NCBI GenBank assembly: GCA_009760855.2
Contig: WPIO01000067.1
Location: 1,999,501-2,063,500, forward strand
Origin: Cristatella mucedo
Lineage: Eukaryota; Bryozoa; Phylactolaemata; Cristatellidae
Reading direction: 5' to 3'
Length of the DNA: 64,000 nucleotides
The notes under the pieces were generated by a model, which was not told the DNA's origin, did no database searches, and saw only the letters and a program-made list of their open reading frames with translations. Numbering within the stretch: position 1 is the stretch's first letter; each line of letters begins with the position of its first letter. Below, piece after piece: positions 43,985-54,779 of the stretch. The translations under genes and the position numbers were made by a program.

Positions 43985-44368
43985 CGCCGTCGCCATCGGG
44001 AGGCAGACCCAGCCTGAAGCGATACGAGTTTAGACGTCTATATTCACGTAATTTCTAACGCACTAAGGTTGAGAAAAAAATTTTAAACTTTAAATAGATC
44101 TTAGTTGTAATGGTTTTTGTTTACGTAGTTTTCAAGAACTTTGGTTTTCGAAAGATAATTCGGCAATGGGTCAGAAACCCCACTAGCCCTTGCTGGTTGG
44201 AGGCGAGAATTGCATGATGATTTTTAGTACCCTAAGTGACAGCCGAAAGATAAAAGGTCACAAATAACAAATGCATATTTCTCTCATAACTGAAGGAAAA
44301 ACTGAACGGGTATTTTGGATGCCTCTTGGAGCTTTCATTTGATTATTTGTGCTTGTGCATGGTACAAC
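43985..44368. repeat. Duplicated block e, unit 2
   Basis: Collinear with unit 3 at 59175-59540 (TTACTAGCCACCGGCGCATC versus TTACTAGCCGCTGGCGCATT; TTCAAGAACTTTGGTTTTCG versus CGCAAGAACTTCGGTTTTCG). Not found after copy 1. Noncoding. Confidence 0.7.
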
Positions 44369-44369
44369 T

Positions 44370-44516
44370 ATGACATTAGAGTACATGTAAAGTGTCTAGA
44401 AACAGCCTAGATTATCTGAGGGTGTTCTACCAACGCATTAATGTATATATATATATATTATATATATATATATACATAAAATAAATGAATATATATATAT
44501 ATATATATATATATAA
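44370..44516 (+). repeat. LINE A tail scrap and (AT)n microsatellite
   Basis: A decayed LINE A hairpin (ATGTAAAGTGTCTAGAAACA ... GAGGGTGTTCTACCAACG) leads into interrupted AT repeats at 44440-44516. Confidence 0.75.
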
Positions 44517-44655
44517 TTCATTTGAATAGCGCCCAAAGAGAACATTATCTCTATTCAGGCGCTTCACTTATGCCTCGGGGCTCGAGCCCACGACCTCAGC
44601 TAAACCTTGGTCCGGGCGAGCACCTTAACCTCTGGACCGAACCAGCTCGCAAGAT
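44517..44655 (-). mobile_element. SINE A (nearly complete)
   Basis: Minus strand. Tail (ATAGCGCCCAAAGAGAACAT ... TTCAGGCGCTTCA), GGGCTCGAGCCCACGACCTC at the B box and AGCACCTTAACCTCTGGACC at the A box. It lies directly against the (AT)n tract, as its 3' end would. Confidence 0.85.
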
Positions 44656-44659
44656 TTAT

Positions 44660-45420
44660 GTCACGATATTTACTAAGAAAAAATTCGTGAATCTACGAGT
44701 ACGAGCCTTGAGCATTGACAAATGCGTGCTCTCTTTTGTCTGAAGGTGTGAGATTGTCGTTGGGTGTCGAAAATCAAAGACTTTGAGAAAAGCCACTAAA
44801 GATGACGGCCTAAGCGGCAGAGGCTATCATGAGCGGTCCAAGTAAGCACCATCACCGCACCTGAGGTTTGCTGTTACGACAAAGCCAGTAGGCCGTGGCT
44901 ACGGAATTTTCTAACAGGGTTTAGAAGTAGCTTCCAGGCGCATTTGCTCTGCTCAGCTTTTAATTCGGTCCAGCGAACTTGTCTTTTTTTATTAGTGAGT
45001 GCTGGTAGAATTCCCAGTACATGAGGCAGTCGATGCTACTATCTAGAAATCTTGATGGCCGCATTCACCAATTGGTTCGTTTGTGCGTTCGCACGCTGGC
45101 TAAGGCATTGTGGCGAATTGCATATACTTTCTTTATTAAGCACGATATCGCAAATTTCATTAGTCCTCGGTTATTGAACGTCACGGAGAGAATCTGTATG
45201 AACAAAAGGCAGTATTCTTTTTTGGTAACAATAACAGCACATATGAGGGATTCTTGCATGGAGAATTCTCTAGGCACTTTCGGCAGGAAAAATTGAATAG
45301 TCAAATGACAATAAAACCCTCTTACTAGTTGCAGGCGAAACGATGACCATGAATACGTTTGAAAAGTTGAGATTAGAAGTTAGCTTTGCTAGCATCTTTC
45401 ATGTTCCCTCTGCAGGAAGT
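44660..45420. other. No gene recognised
   Basis: Overlapping frames at 45021-45304 on both strands have no domain. No family repeat seen. Confidence 0.35.
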
Positions 45421-45424
45421 CTAA

Positions 45425-45770
45425 GCGGCTCGTTTCGAAAGTGACCTTTCATTAGACGACTACGTTAGCTCCATGTCTAGTCTGCTTACTTTAGCTACCG
45501 ATCACTGCTAAAGGTTTGGTTCGCTTAGACTAGGAAAATGCATCTAAATTGGTCAATGCATTGTGAGATCACGTGTGGAATTTAGAAACTCGCTGCTTGC
45601 TGATCAACCGGCAATGCAATCATGCGCTTTTAATACTGGTTTAAAACTGTGCAGCCAGGCTTCTCTGCAGTTTGCGTCGTGGTTGCCACTTCAAGCCAAA
45701 CGTCACCGACTTTCGCGGCATCCAGGCAAGCGACGCGTTGACCTCAATGTTGGGCTACGCAATAAAGCAA
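45425..45770 (+). mobile_element. Degenerate LINE A fragment
   Basis: Starts with the RT segment CDLSLDDYVSSM-like (45441-45475) and continues through TTGGTCAATGCATTGTGAGA and CAAGCGACGCGTTGACCTCA. Paired with the similar fragment at 32775-33030. Confidence 0.65.
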
Positions 45771-45867
45771 ATGGCCTTGGCCGCTCATTGGCCTGCGTGG
45801 CATGAGAACGGCCGGGTTTCAATTAAACGCAGTGAAATTTATTACAAGCCTAATAAGCGCATCTGCT

Positions 45868-46770
45868 GCTTTATAATAATAACAATCATAATAATTACAA
45901 TGCACCTGATAAAGCGCCCTCAGACTACTCAATCTCTTTCCAGGCGCTTTACATTTGCTGCAAAGAGAAACGCAATTGAATGTTGAGTAATATCAAGCTT
46001 GATAAACAAACAACATGAATAACATTATTAGGGGTGACATGCATAGGGTCAGCATGCAAATTTGGTTAGTGGCAGCATGCACAGTGTCAGCACGCCTAAG
46101 CACATCAAGGACGAATCACAGGACCCACTAAATGCTGTCCTAAATAGGTGTGTTTTCAAGTTCCTTTTAAATGTGGTCAAGTCAGGGGATGTTCTGACGC
46201 AAGTCAGGAGGGAGTTACAGGCTTTGGGAGTATACGAACTAAATGCACGGTCTCCAAAGGATTTGAGGTTTGTACATGGTATTGGTATACTGTTGGATTC
46301 CGAAAAGCGTTTGGTACGATGCTTGACCTGGTGCGGGAGTAGATGTGAGAGATAGGCTAAAGCCAAAGACAGAAGTCGCCTAAAAGTGAGCGACAAAACC
46401 TTGAAGTCAATCTGTTGCTTGACTGGTAGACAATTCAGGTCCACGAGAAGTGGTATAATGTGGCAACTGCGATGCTCACGACAGACAAGCCTAGCTGCTG
46501 AGTTTTGCACCAGCTGCAATCGCCTGATCGCACATGCTGGTAGGCGAGTAAGCAGTGAGTCGCAGAAGTCGAGATGGGATGCCACGAATGCATAGACAAA
46601 CTAAGATTTAGATAAAGATACCAAGTGTATTACACTTGGTATCCTTATCTAAACAAGCCCAAATTTTAGCAATGTTATGTAGCTGAAAGTAGGCAGATTT
46701 GACTGTGGAGCTGATGTGGTCATCTAACTAGAGGTCACTTTGGAACATTAGCTGTAGCCGAGCGTCGAGC
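45868..46770 (-). mobile_element. LINE A 3' half with an internal hairpin
   Basis: Minus strand. (ATT)n-like start, tail hairpin, 3' UTR, then coding from 46585 back to 46049 with DFCDSLLTRLPACAIRRLQL and HIIPLLVDLN blocks. It is unusual in having a near-perfect 22-base palindrome at 46608-46652, where other copies have a plain sequence. Confidence 0.85.
46608..46652. repeat. Inverted repeat, 22-bp arms, 1-base loop
   Basis: The left arm TTAGATAAAGATACCAAGTG plus TA is matched by its complement on the right with one mismatch. Intact LINE A copies carry only the right half (GGTATCCTTATCTAAACAAG at 62754-62773). Confidence 0.9.
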
Positions 46771-46774
46771 CTAA

Positions 46775-47635
46775 CATTTTGGCTTCCGTTTAGGCTTCAT
46801 TGTGGCGGCGCAGAGAGCATGCACAGAGTGGGCATGCACTGAGTGTGCACCTATAGTTTGGAGTAAGTACCTAGTAGTAAAGAAGGAAGCGAGCTTCACG
46901 CGAGCGAACGCAAAGCTTTCAATGACTCGCCAGTGCACAGTTGTGCGAATGCCTTGAAGTTTGGCTAAACCCCAGGGTAAAAAAGCTCGGGGTGCACAAG
47001 CTAGCTTAAACCGAAGTGGCAACATGGCAATAGAAGACAGATCTTGAGCTTCCTATTTCAAGCCGAAGTAAACTGATGCTCGTCTAAATTTGACGCCGGC
47101 TCGGTATACCCGGTGCAGTTGAAAAGAGATGGCGAGTAACGTTCAGCATTCTCATTGTTTCAGAAAAGTGAGCGAACATTTGCAGCCGATTTGCAGTCAT
47201 TAGAAAGAGCCCACAGCAACTGCGATGCGTTTTCGACACGCCTACAGGTAGAAGGAATAGGAATAGCCAGTAGCTGAGTAACCAAATAGTCATCAAGGGA
47301 CGTCCGCTGTAGATTTAATCTCGTCGCGCATCGTAGAAAACTTAAAAAAAGTCTCTTTCAAAAAGCGCCTGTCTGACCGAGGGAAATGCTGCTCGTGGCA
47401 CCAGCTACGATGCAACATGCGGCGGCATGTATACGGAATGTTCAACTCTTTTCGATTTCGCTTTGAAAGATTTATAGATCGATCAGACATTGTAAACGTC
47501 ACTTGGATGATTCTTTTGACCACTCACGTTAACACTGGGCATGTCACCACCAACCAACAGTTGGTAAATCTTCTGTGAAAAGGAAGATCTTGAGAAAAAA
47601 GAGATGCAACCACGAATGGCAAGATGGACACGGTA
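46775..47635. other. No gene recognised
   Basis: Contains short direct repeats near 46815-46850 (GCATGCACAGAGTGGGCATG). No domain or RNA was recognised. Confidence 0.35.
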
Positions 47636-47639
47636 CACA

Positions 47640-47810
47640 TCCACAGTACGGTTGGTGCAAAACCTCGGCTGGGTTCGCTCGTCTGTCCTAAACGTCACAC
47701 CAGTTACGTATCTGGAGCCCTTTCTCGCCGACATTCACGGTCTCCCCACAATGAAGTATATAAAAGCCTACATTGCGCGTCTCAATTGCTTGTCATTTCA
47801 TATCTAGGTC
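47640..47810 (+). mobile_element. Highly diverged LINE fragment
   Basis: The frame VRLVQNLGWVRSSVLNVT ... LEPFLADIHGLPTMKYIKAY follows the order of LINE A LQLVQNSAARLVCRERR ... ITPLLADLHWLPVKQRIDFK, so it is an old relative. Confidence 0.55.
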
Positions 47811-47814
47811 CTGT

Positions 47815-48238
47815 GTACCTTCAAAAAGATCTTATAGGAATTGGCATCATACCTTCCAGTCATTTGATTATCGTCTTTCGCATCGCTTTATATAAAAATT
47901 ACATTCCTGGAGGTCACTCCTTCATCTCTATTGTGGTCACTGCCAGGAAATCAGGTCCCATGGTCTTCGCAATAGCCTTCTTACATGCTGAAAATTAGAT
48001 TGGCAGCGTGACAAAGCCCACCTGTTCCACGCCGACATTGTCCTTTCACTATGAATTTTCTTTTTACTGGCAACCCGCGATAGGAAGGCGGCGTTTTAAA
48101 TTCCAACTTTGTGACAGGATCAAATTCTAGCACTTGTAAATTCCAAGAAGGAGGTTTGGCTCGCTGAGAGCCTGTAGAATATTTTGTTTTAGGATTATTT
48201 TAATCTATTGGCATTGGGGATCTTACGTAAAGGCTTCA
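47815..48238. other. No gene recognised
   Basis: Spacer before unit 3; nothing recognised. Confidence 0.35.
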
Positions 48239-48344
48239 ATATTCATGGTTGAAGTCGGAATGTGAGACTTCCTGTGAAAAGTGTTGCAGCTAACCGCTTA
48301 ACAGGCTATCAAATTTCAGGCCTATCCTATGCATTCATCTATAT

Positions 48345-48532
48345 TTACAATAGCTGAGTTAACAGCCTCTTTTTGTATCGTGAAAGAAGAGCCTTTACGG
48401 CTATCTCCACCGCTTGCAGTAGCAATACAGGATTGCCTACTGCAGGATTCGAACCCACGACCTCGGGATCAAGGTCATGAGAAGCAACCGCCTTACCTAG
48501 TGAGCCATTACGGTTCGCTACATTAGCACGGC
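48345..48532 (-). mobile_element. SINE B (tRNA-derived)
   Basis: Minus strand. Exact B-box complement GGATTCGAACC at 48447-48457, body GCTATCTCCACCGCTTGCAG, and A-box region TTACCTAGTGAGCCATTACG at 48503-48522. Inserted in unit 3 only. Confidence 0.85.
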
Positions 48533-48934
48533 TGAATTCTATCCTTTTGTAAGTATGTCTATGGATTATGCTTTAGCTTGAAATTCATCACTAAAACGAT
48601 CACATTAAAGCTCGCCTCAGCTCAGAGTAAAATAAACTAACTTATGAAGCTTGTCGGTTGAGCCAACATCTATTAGTGCCTCAGGCTTCATCTATTAGCA
48701 GCTCTGGAGAGATTTAGATATTTTCTTTTCTACTGAGATTCTAGCTTCTATCAATAAAAGTATTATCATTCGCCTCTGTTATAACATAGCAGAGAAGAGG
48801 CGAGTTTCCATGTACCAGTATTGATAATCCTTCGAACGGCTGAAAAGATTAAATTCGCTCCAGGAACAAAATCTGAGCTTCAAGATTTCAGCCGCAGGCC
48901 ATTTCATTATGACTTATTGTAATGTGTTCATAAT

Positions 48935-49850
48935 TTTATGTCCGTCTGTAACTCCACAAAGCCACACAAACTAAGTGGGTGCTACGCAGGAGAGTTTTGC
49001 ATAGCGCACTCAAAGCCCAAGCGGCTTTCGGTACGCATTCGGTAGCCAGCAGACTTCGTCTCACGCAACAAATAGAAAGTGGGAAGCATAGCAGAGTCAG
49101 TCAGAGGGCAGTTGAGGTAGTGAGTAGCATTGGAGTAGCAGCTCAGGACCGCTTAAAAGGATGAGCCATATTCGGCAGTAGGAGAGTAGTTGTTGTAGCG
49201 TAAGAACTGTGGAAATGAGTTCCATTGCCTAGGACCTCTAGAGCTAAAGCTTCTGTCGCCAATGATTTTTAAGCGGAGGAATGAAGCAGCTAATTTATTG
49301 CCAATGCAGGATATGAGGGCGCGAAGAGGCTGAAACTGGCGAAGCAGTTCAGCTAGGCATGAAGAAGCCAAGCCATGGCTGACCTTGTGGGTCAGCGTAA
49401 GAACTTTGCTCTGTGTCCGTTGATCAACCGGCAACCATCCTAGCTCTTTTAGCAAAGGAGACACGTGCTCAAACCTCTCGGACTTAAAGACAAGCCTTAC
49501 AGCCATATTCATAGTCAGCTGCAGTGGCCTAGTTGTTTGCTTTGGTAGCCCAGCTGAAAGGAAATTACAATAATCAAGCTGAGACATAATTTCGGAACTA
49601 GTTCAATTTTTTGCAAGCCACTGTGGAAGATTGCTCCTAATCTTAGATAGGGATAGGACGTGATGGCTATTATGCATTCACTGTAACGAGACAAATACAG
49701 AGTAGAAAAGTGAATGCACAACCATAACAGCCTAAGCATTCAGAGTCAAGTGGGTCAAGGATATATGTGTCTAGCAGCTAAGCTGAGGAGAAAGGGAGTA
49801 GAGGTCTGAACGATTCTCTGCTAAGCAACTAGGCTGCAAAATACTACGCC
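48935..49850 (-). mobile_element. LINE B 3' half
   Basis: Minus strand. 3' end TCCGTCTGTAACTCCACAAA, 3' UTR, and an open frame 49153-49587 with LDYCNFLSAGLPKQTTRPLQ, VSPLLKELGWLPVDQRTQSK and LKIIGDRSFSSRGPRQWNSF. These are the RT C-terminal blocks of an L2/CR1-like family distinct from LINE A. Its left limit near 49850 is set by the return of unit 3 sequence (TGACTCCAAGCTCTTCAAAA). Confidence 0.85.
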
Positions 49851-50636
49851 AGTATTTCACCTGGCTCCTTTACCCGATTGAAGCATGGCAACTGAATATA
49901 GAGTTTGTTTGTGACTCCAAGCTCTTCAAAATCACCTGCTCCCGATCCCCAAGAGCCAATCGGCCGTGCCACAATAATAGGACAGTAAACAACACTGCGC
50001 CCGACGTAATGCATGGCCGCGACCTTTACCCCAGCTACTGGGTTGTCCGATGGGCGTTGATCACGTGACAAGATCGGAATCCAACTCCGTCACCGGCATT
50101 GGTCGACATCTTAAGTACGGGTAAGGGTCTCTGGTTACGGACCACGGACGAACGGACTTCGGGCGTTCATCCGTTTCTGATAGAAGCTGATTCGACTGGA
50201 CGTCAAAAGCTTGCCTGATGAACAGGTGCGTTTGGCTAGCAGCCTTCGGTCTGTTTCTTGATGAGCCGATGTACCTTTGATATTACAGTGGTTTAGCGGT
50301 CGGGTAAAATACGTCTTTGGGCAAGCTTAAGTGGAGCGATAGACCGTCTTTTGGCTCAAATCGGATGCCGAGTACCGAGACGTTTCGAAAAAAGGCCTCT
50401 GCCTCAATCCAAAACTGGCCATCTCGGTTGGCTGTCTGGTTATTACGGAGCAAGAGACGAAAGTCTCAGTTTCTAAGGGAACGCCAATTTCGTTTCCACC
50501 GAGAAGCGTTGCCTCTTCGACCATCCGGTTACTTTCCTGCTGTGATGCTCGCTCTACGTCGCTTGAGAGAGCCGTTTCTGGCCGACAAGATGGCGGCATA
50601 CATCGAAACTCGGGGCTGCTTTTGCACGTCGTTCGT

Positions 50637-50655
50637 TCGTTCGTTCGTTCGTTGA
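50637..50655. repeat. (GTTC)n microsatellite, short
   Basis: Five units of GTTC within block c of unit 3; not seen in units 1 and 2. Confidence 0.9.
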
Positions 50656-51058
50656 CATTGCACATTATCAGGCAGCTGTCAGTCAACTGTGACTGTTGGA
50701 TGGTAGTGGACTCCACCTCTACTTAGACCTGAGCTGCAACAGTGGACGCATGGGGTATTTGCCAGATGTGTTCTAATGAATCTGTTACTATCGGCAGCTC
50801 CCGCTCGTATGCAGCCACTGTGGATTAGCCACTGAAATTAAGTGCCGCGGACTCCCCGATAATGCCCTGACTTGGGCCATTCTAGGTAAAGCCAAAACAC
50901 TGTGAGGGCTAGACATGAGGTCGCCTATATCTAACCAAAACGAAGAAAAACGCAAAGCTGCAACACGTACTGAGGGTATACCTATATACATAGCAATACC
51001 ATATCTAACAGACTCATAAGCAAGTTCTAAGAGAGACTAGCTACGACGTCATTTAACA

Positions 51059-51186
51059 CATCTTGGTCCAGCGGTTAAGGTGCTCGCCCCGACTAAGGTC
51101 TGGCTGAGGTCGTGGGCTCGAGCCCCGAGGCATATGTGAAGCGCCTGAATACAGATTTAGTTCTCTTGGGGTGCTATGCAAATGAA

Positions 51187-51190
<4 letters not shown>
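51059..51190 (+). mobile_element. SINE A, complete reference copy
   Basis: A box TGGTCCAGCGG at 51064-51074 and B-box-like GGGCTCGAGCCCC at 51114-51126. The head ends in GAGGCATAT and passes straight into the LINE A-like tail GTGAAGCGCCTGAATACAGA ... TTCTCTTGGGGTGCTATGCA. It ends in an AT repeat. About 130 bases in all. Confidence 0.9.

Positions 51191-51242
<52 letters not shown>
51190..51242. repeat. (AT)n(GT)n microsatellite
   Basis: Junction microsatellite between the SINE A 3' end and the LINE B 3' end. The two elements meet tail to tail here. Confidence 0.95.
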
Positions 51243-51244
<2 letters not shown>

Positions 51245-52256
51245 CTCCGTCTGTAATTCCACCAAGCCATAAAGTCTAAGTTGGTGTTACGCAAGAGAAT
51301 TTTTAATAGCACACTCACAGCCCAAGCGGCTTTCGGCACGCATTGGTAGCCAACAGACTTCATCTCACGCAGCTAAGAGAAAGTGGGAAGCATAGCAGAG
51401 TCAGGAGAGCAGTTGAGGTAGTGAGTAGCGTGGAAGCAGCAGCCAGGACCACTGAAAAGGATGAGCCATAGTCGGCAGTAGGAGAGTAGTTGTCGTTGCG
51501 TAATAAAGCCTCCGTCACCAATGGTCTTTAAACGAAACAACGGAGTAGCGAATTTATTGTCCACACAGGACCTGAGGGCATGAAGTGGCTGGAATTGGTG
51601 CAGCAGTTCAGCTAAGTATGGATGAGCCAAGCCGTGGCGGATCTTGTGGGTTAGTGTAAGAATTTTGCTCTGTATCCGCTGATCAATCGGCAACCATCCT
51701 AGCTCTTTTAGCTAAGGAGACACGTGATCAAACCTCTGGGACTTGAAAACTAGCCTTGCAGCCATATTCATAGTCAGCTGCAGCGGCCTACTTGCTTTCC
51801 TTGGTAGCCCAGCCCAAAGGGAGTTACAGTAATCAAGCCGAGACAGAACTAAGGAGCTAGTTACATTTTTTGCATGCCACTATAGAAGACGGATCCTAAT
51901 CTTAGATAGGGATCGTACGTGATGGCTAGGTGTAGAAGCAGTCCTCTGAACGAAGCTTTTAAAATTTAGGCTGCTGTCAAAATGACACCTAAATTTTGAG
52001 CACGTGGGGATGGTCGCACAACAGCGTCGCCTGTTAAAAGGGCAAACTCTTTTAATCCAGCCACACGCTTAGGGAGTCCTATGAGCAGCAGCCGGTTTTA
52101 TCTTCATTTAGTTTCAAGAAGTTGTCTAACATCCAGGATCTAATGTCGGCAAGGCAAGCATTCAGCTTATCAATTTCGGCAGCAGATTCCGACGGTTTGA
52201 AGGACAAATACAGCCGAGTATCATCAGCATAAATGTGATATCCTATTCCATAGGTC
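51243..52256 (-). mobile_element. LINE B, longest copy, with RT active-site motif
   Basis: Minus strand. From the 3' end it includes the 3' UTR, C-terminal blocks (VDQRIQSKILTLTHKIRHGL-like), and at 52140-52245 an open stretch with IYADDTRLYLSFKPS followed by WMLDNFLKLNEDKTG. YADD is the RT motif C catalytic site. The body is interrupted by indels near 51500 and 51720 and stops (5'-truncated) at about 52256. Inserted in unit 3 only. Confidence 0.85.
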
Positions 52257-52257
52257 G

Positions 52258-52342
52258 GATAACCTTTACTTCATGGGTGGGCTAACATTTGCTTCATGGG
52301 TGGGCTAACCTTTACTTCATGGGTGGGATAACCTTTGCTTCA
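52258..52342. repeat. 23-bp minisatellite, about 3.5 units
   Basis: Unit AACCTTTACTTCATGGGTGG plus GCT, repeated at the 5' break point of the LINE B insertion. Confidence 0.92.
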
Positions 52343-52344
52343 CT

Positions 52345-52943
52345 CCGGTATCTCCACCCTGACAAACTTTCGCGATCGGAAAATATGAATTGAAAACAGC
52401 TGAAACATTTAAGGTTAGAGTTTCCATGGACGGCCACCATAGTTTTACATCGGTATCGGAGCCAGAGGTCTGTGGGTAATTACCCATTCCATAGGCAGAG
52501 AGAAGTACATAAATATATTTTAGCTCTAAGATCCACAATCCCAAGAGTAGGAAAAGATTGTAGACGCAAACGGTACGAGTTGAGCATTTTATTTCAATTT
52601 TTATAGTAGGCTTGTATGCGGTATATCATCGCGTGTAAACGAACATGGAGTTCCGTTGCCCCTAACCCGAAAATCCTGGGTTCGCTTCTGTTTCATATTT
52701 ATGATACCATGGTTACGCATTCATAAAGCTGTAAAGACGGGGCCGTGCGTACGTACTGGTAGCTGAGAGAAGTCAATCCACTGTTTTGCGACGTCGTATC
52801 CTTAAAATCTTCAGTAAGTCTCCACTGGGGCGCTCGCCATTAAAAAACTTCGCCAGCTTTCATCCTTGCAGCTTTTAGAGGCAATCAAATAGGAAAAAAT
52901 AGGCGATATTAAGGTAACAGGCTGTAGCTAGGTATTTTGTAAC
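52345..52943. repeat. Duplicated block d, unit 3 (left part)
   Basis: Collinear with 29550-30110 of unit 1: GAATTGAAAACAGCTGAAAC versus AATTTAAACAGCTGAAGG in unit 2, TTACCCATTCCATAGGCAGA, GTAAAGACGGGGCCGTGCGT and CTTTTAGAGGCAATCAAAT. Noncoding. Confidence 0.7.
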
Positions 52944-52944
52944 A

Positions 52945-53530
52945 AGGACCTAGACTAGGGCTAGGACTCTCGCCGACCTGCACTGGCTACCAGTTAAGCA
53001 ACGCGTCGACTTCAAGGTTTCGTCGCTCACTTTTAGGTCCCTTCATTCTTCGGCTCCAGCCTACCTATAAGATCTACTTCCGCACCAGGCTAAGCATTGT
53101 GCCGCCCGCTTTTCGAAATCTAACTGTTTACCTATACCTCGTACAATCCTTAAATCCTTTGAAGACCGTGCCTTTAGCTCACATGCACCCAAAGCCTGGA
53201 ACTCACTCGCGACTTCCGTCACCACATCCCCTAATTGACCAAATTTAAACAAAAATTAAAAACGCACTTGTTTATGACAGCATTTGATGGGTTCTGTGAT
53301 TCGTCTCCTATACGCTTGTGCGTGCTGACACTGTTGCATGCTGTCACTAACTAAACCTGAATGCTGACCATGTGCATTTCACTCCTAACCAGGTTATTCA
53401 TGTTGTTTATCGACCATGCTACTAATAATCATTCGATCGCGTTTCCTTTGCAGAAAATTTAAAGAGGCCTAGAAAGACACAGAGTTCTCTTAGGGCTCTT
53501 TATCAAACGTATTATTTATTATGATTATTA
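52945..53530 (+). mobile_element. LINE A 3' part, inserted in unit 3 only
   Basis: From CTCGCCGACCTGCACTGGCT through the RT C-terminal region and 3' UTR to the tail (AAGAGGCCTAGAAAGACACA ... ATTATTTATT). Unit 1 lacks it (TGTGACAAGTGCACCATAGC at 30107). The frame is broken. Confidence 0.85.
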
Positions 53531-53534
53531 AAGA

Positions 53535-54003
53535 AGCCGCAGCAGCTAAACTGTACCACTGTGCTATGTCCACCACCAGCTAACTATCAATCGGCAACTT
53601 CATGTCACAGTTCCACGTTCTCTTACACGCGTCTCTGTGGTCTTTTGCTATGACGATGCCTGGTTTGAATAGATATGCCCAAGGCTCCTCCTTGTAGATC
53701 AATGCATAACGCTTGATTCTGTTTGCAAGGTCGTAGCTTTAACCGAATTCATGCTCGTTAGAGAGAGTGCTATCACACCCGGAGCTTCGTATAAAAAAGC
53801 TTTGCGATATTCATTGATGTTGAGGCATTTATATCCATATCATACTTACAGCTATATATAATGAAGTGAACCATTTGCGCTGGTCCTGTGCTAATTCAGT
53901 CACCGCGTAGCCAATAGGATTTTTTACGGCCCTTGTAGTATTTCTAGAAAGATATTGTTTCATTCTGCACTGTGATAAGTATTATGAAGAGATAAATGTA
54001 ATT
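53535..54003. repeat. Duplicated block d, unit 3 (right part)
   Basis: Collinear with 30115-30600: GTACCACTGTGCTATGTCCA, GAGTGCTATCACACCCGGAG, TTTGCGATATTCATTGATGT. Noncoding. Confidence 0.7.
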
Positions 54004-54004
54004 C

Positions 54005-54582
54005 ACCTTTATTACACTATAATATTATTTAATCTCTATTCAGGTGCTTCACGTGTGCCACGGGCTTGAACCCGAGACCTAGGCCCGCCATGGCTTGGCT
54101 CCTTCGTACCAAGCTGAACTGCTGCATCAGTTTCTGCTTATTCGCGCCCTCTGGTCCTGTGTGGACAATAAAATTAGCTGTCCCATTCCTCCGCTTAAAG
54201 ACAGTTGGCGACAGAAGCTTTAGCCCTGCAGGTCCTAGACTGTGGAACTGTCTTCCACAATTCTTACGCAACGACAACTACTCTCCTACTGACGACAATG
54301 GCTCATCCTTTTCAGCGCTCCTGAGCTGCTACTTCTATGCCTCAACTGCTCTCCTGACTCTGCTATTCTTCCCACTTTCTCTTTGTTGCGTGAGACGAAG
54401 TCTGTTGGCTACCGAATGCGTACCGAAAGCCGCTTAGGCTATGAGTGTGCTATAAAAAGCTCTCCTGCGTAACATCTACAAGTCTTTATAACTTGTGGAC
54501 TTACAGACGGAGATACATATGCCACGGAATTCACCTTGGAATACATCAGGGCAAACACCTTAACGACCGGCTTTGACCAGCG
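54005..54582 (-). mobile_element. SINE A relic in unit 3, split by LINE B
   Basis: Minus-strand SINE A: tail complement CTATTCAGGTGCTTCACGTG and GGGCTTGAACCCGAGACCTA on the left, and AACACCTTAACGACCGGCTT on the right. Between them lies + strand LINE B (54165-54525). Same place relative to the exon as in units 1 and 2, which lack the LINE B. Confidence 0.75.
54165..54525 (+). mobile_element. LINE B 3' part nested in SINE A
   Basis: Encodes LKTVGDRSFSPAGPRLWNCL and then the LINE B 3' UTR to ACAGACGGAGATACATAT. The upstream part from about 54110 may also belong to it. Confidence 0.85.
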
Positions 54583-54779
54583 CCTTAAGTACGCAGGAAC
54601 TCGAAACGTTTTGCTCAACCTTTGCCAGTTCTAATGTGCAATAACACTTAGTCACGTGGGCACAAAGTGCTGTCGTGGCGATAGCTGCACACAGCCAGCC
54701 CAAGCTTGTGGCTCAGGATTCTACGACTAATATCTTGTCCACTTTGACATGAGTCATTGTCCGTCTTATGCCATGCCAT

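Larger units (their letters stand above)
48240..51055. repeat. Duplicated block c, unit 3 (upstream of gene copy 3)
   Basis: The most diverged of the three. Landmarks: TTGAAGTCGGAATGTGAGAC (like 38245), GGACTTCGGGCGTTCATCCG (50155), AGACGTTTCGAAAAAAGGCC (50378), CTTGAGAGAGCCGTTTCTGG (50560) and CAGTCAACTGTGACTGTTGG (50680). It is interrupted by SINE B (48345-48530) and LINE B (48935-49850). The TATA-like site has decayed. Confidence 0.7.
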
